Assembly: GCF_001425265.1 (NCBI RefSeq)
Contig: NZ_LMEC01000021.1
Coordinates: forward strand, 62,001 to 126,000
Direction of reading: 5' to 3'
Length of the DNA: 64,000 nucleotides
Source: Massilia sp. Root418
GTDB taxonomy: Bacteria > Pseudomonadota > Gammaproteobacteria > Burkholderiales > Burkholderiaceae_D
The number at the start of each line of letters is the position of its first letter. Position 1 is the stretch's first letter. This document shows, piece by piece, positions 63,706 to 64,000 of this stretch. A program made the position numbers and the translations under genes. Below the pieces are notes generated by a model, which did no database searches, had not been told where the DNA came from, and saw nothing but the letters and a program-made list of their open reading frames with translations.

Positions 63706-64000
63706 GGCGCATCTTCCGGGCGCACATCCCGCGGCGTGTCTTTTGCTGCAGCAGGGTTACCGAAGATCTGCCTATAGCTGGCGTAAAAGGCGCAGTGGAA
63801 CAGCACCGAGAACAGCACCAGTACGATCTGCATCACCATTACCTGCAGGGTCGGACTGCGGCCGAAGACCAGGGTGACGATCTGTGTCAGCAGCAGCATC
63901 AGGCCGAACTGGCTGACGGCAAACACCACGAAGGTCTTGAAGGCGCGCAGCACGCCGAAGAAGCTGAAGAAGATGGCTTTGCCCACGCCCATGTTCTGGA
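63702..64000 (-). CDS. Membrane protein, C-terminal part (5' end outside the window)
   Basis: An open frame entering from the right edge (residues QNMGVGKAIFFSFFGVLRAF at the visible end) with two membrane segments and a short polar tail. The KAIFFSFFGVLRAFKTF pattern is like that of the BPSS1780-type membrane family of Burkholderiales; this is a weak resemblance. Its stop overlaps the start of the acyltransferase gene (ATGA), so the two are translationally coupled. An ATG at 63992 could start a 96-aa version, but the frame is open further up. Confidence 0.6.
   Translation of the reverse strand, partial: QNMGVGKAIFFSFFGVLRAFKTFVVFAVSQFGLMLLLTQIVTLVFGRSPTLQVMVMQIVLVLFSVLFHCAFYASYRQIFGNPAAAKDTPRDVRPEDAP

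Overview
The window is a 64 kb, high-GC chromosomal segment of a betaproteobacterium. Gene content and order fit Burkholderiales, most likely Oxalobacteraceae (Massilia / Duganella / Janthinobacterium group). The evidence is the order dprA-smg-topB, the run rplM-rpsI-argC-erpA-anmK-M23 peptidase-tyrS-dtd, the run dusB-fis-purH-ruvCAB, a Coq7-type ubiquinone hydroxylase, and a short palindromic repeat (core GGCGGGTTA...TAACCCGCC) scattered between genes. The genus assignment is inference. I see no rRNA, tRNA, CRISPR, prophage or transposase gene.

Layout. 1-5.5 kb: end of dprA, smg, topB, a small membrane protein and a two-gene unit of unknown function on the minus strand. 5.8-8.0 kb: a chemoreceptor and a small lipoprotein. 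8.1-14.7 kb: two minus-strand ABC systems, one a permease fused to an M1-type peptidase, the other NatAB-like. 14.8-18.9 kb: an unknown protein, coq7, an OsmC-family protein and a large cytosolic NHL-repeat protein. 19-28 kb: rplM-rpsI with a strong sigma-70 promoter, argC, erpA, anmK, an M23 peptidase, tyrS-dtd, a PEBP protein and a histidine phosphatase. 28-34 kb: dusB-fis, purH, ruvCAB behind a LexA-type box, and a glutaminyl cyclase. 34-37 kb: a DUF4214 protein, a YaiI protein and an OmpA-family gene that has lost its signal-peptide end. 37-40.4 kb: a complete pqqABCDE operon behind a sigma-54-type promoter. 40.4-48.3 kb: a DUF2147 protein, valS, two small envelope proteins, a divergent cysS with a candidate transcription attenuator, and three paralogous secreted Lys/Ala-rich proteins. 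48.5-55 kb: a secreted M28 aminopeptidase and the thiCSGDE operon under a TPP riboswitch. 55-64 kb: an ANTAR regulator, two receiver-only proteins, frmA, an M56 (BlaR1-like) protein, uvrD, an acyltransferase and a partial membrane protein.

Most genes are housekeeping: translation, recombination and repair, purine, thiamine, arginine and ubiquinone synthesis. The most unusual parts are regulatory or family-specific. (i) The cysS leader has mutually exclusive hairpins, a Cys-containing mini-ORF and a terminator just before the ribosome-binding site. (ii) Three Lys/Ala-rich exported paralogues flank that cysS, and two of them share a duplicated promoter block with phased GTAA motifs. (iii) The pqq operon carries a sigma-54-type promoter with dyad sites, next to a truncated OmpA gene. 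(iv) Two families of intergenic palindromes are present, one of them (8 units, 5 loci) even inside the thi operon. (v) The thi operon has no thiO or thiH.
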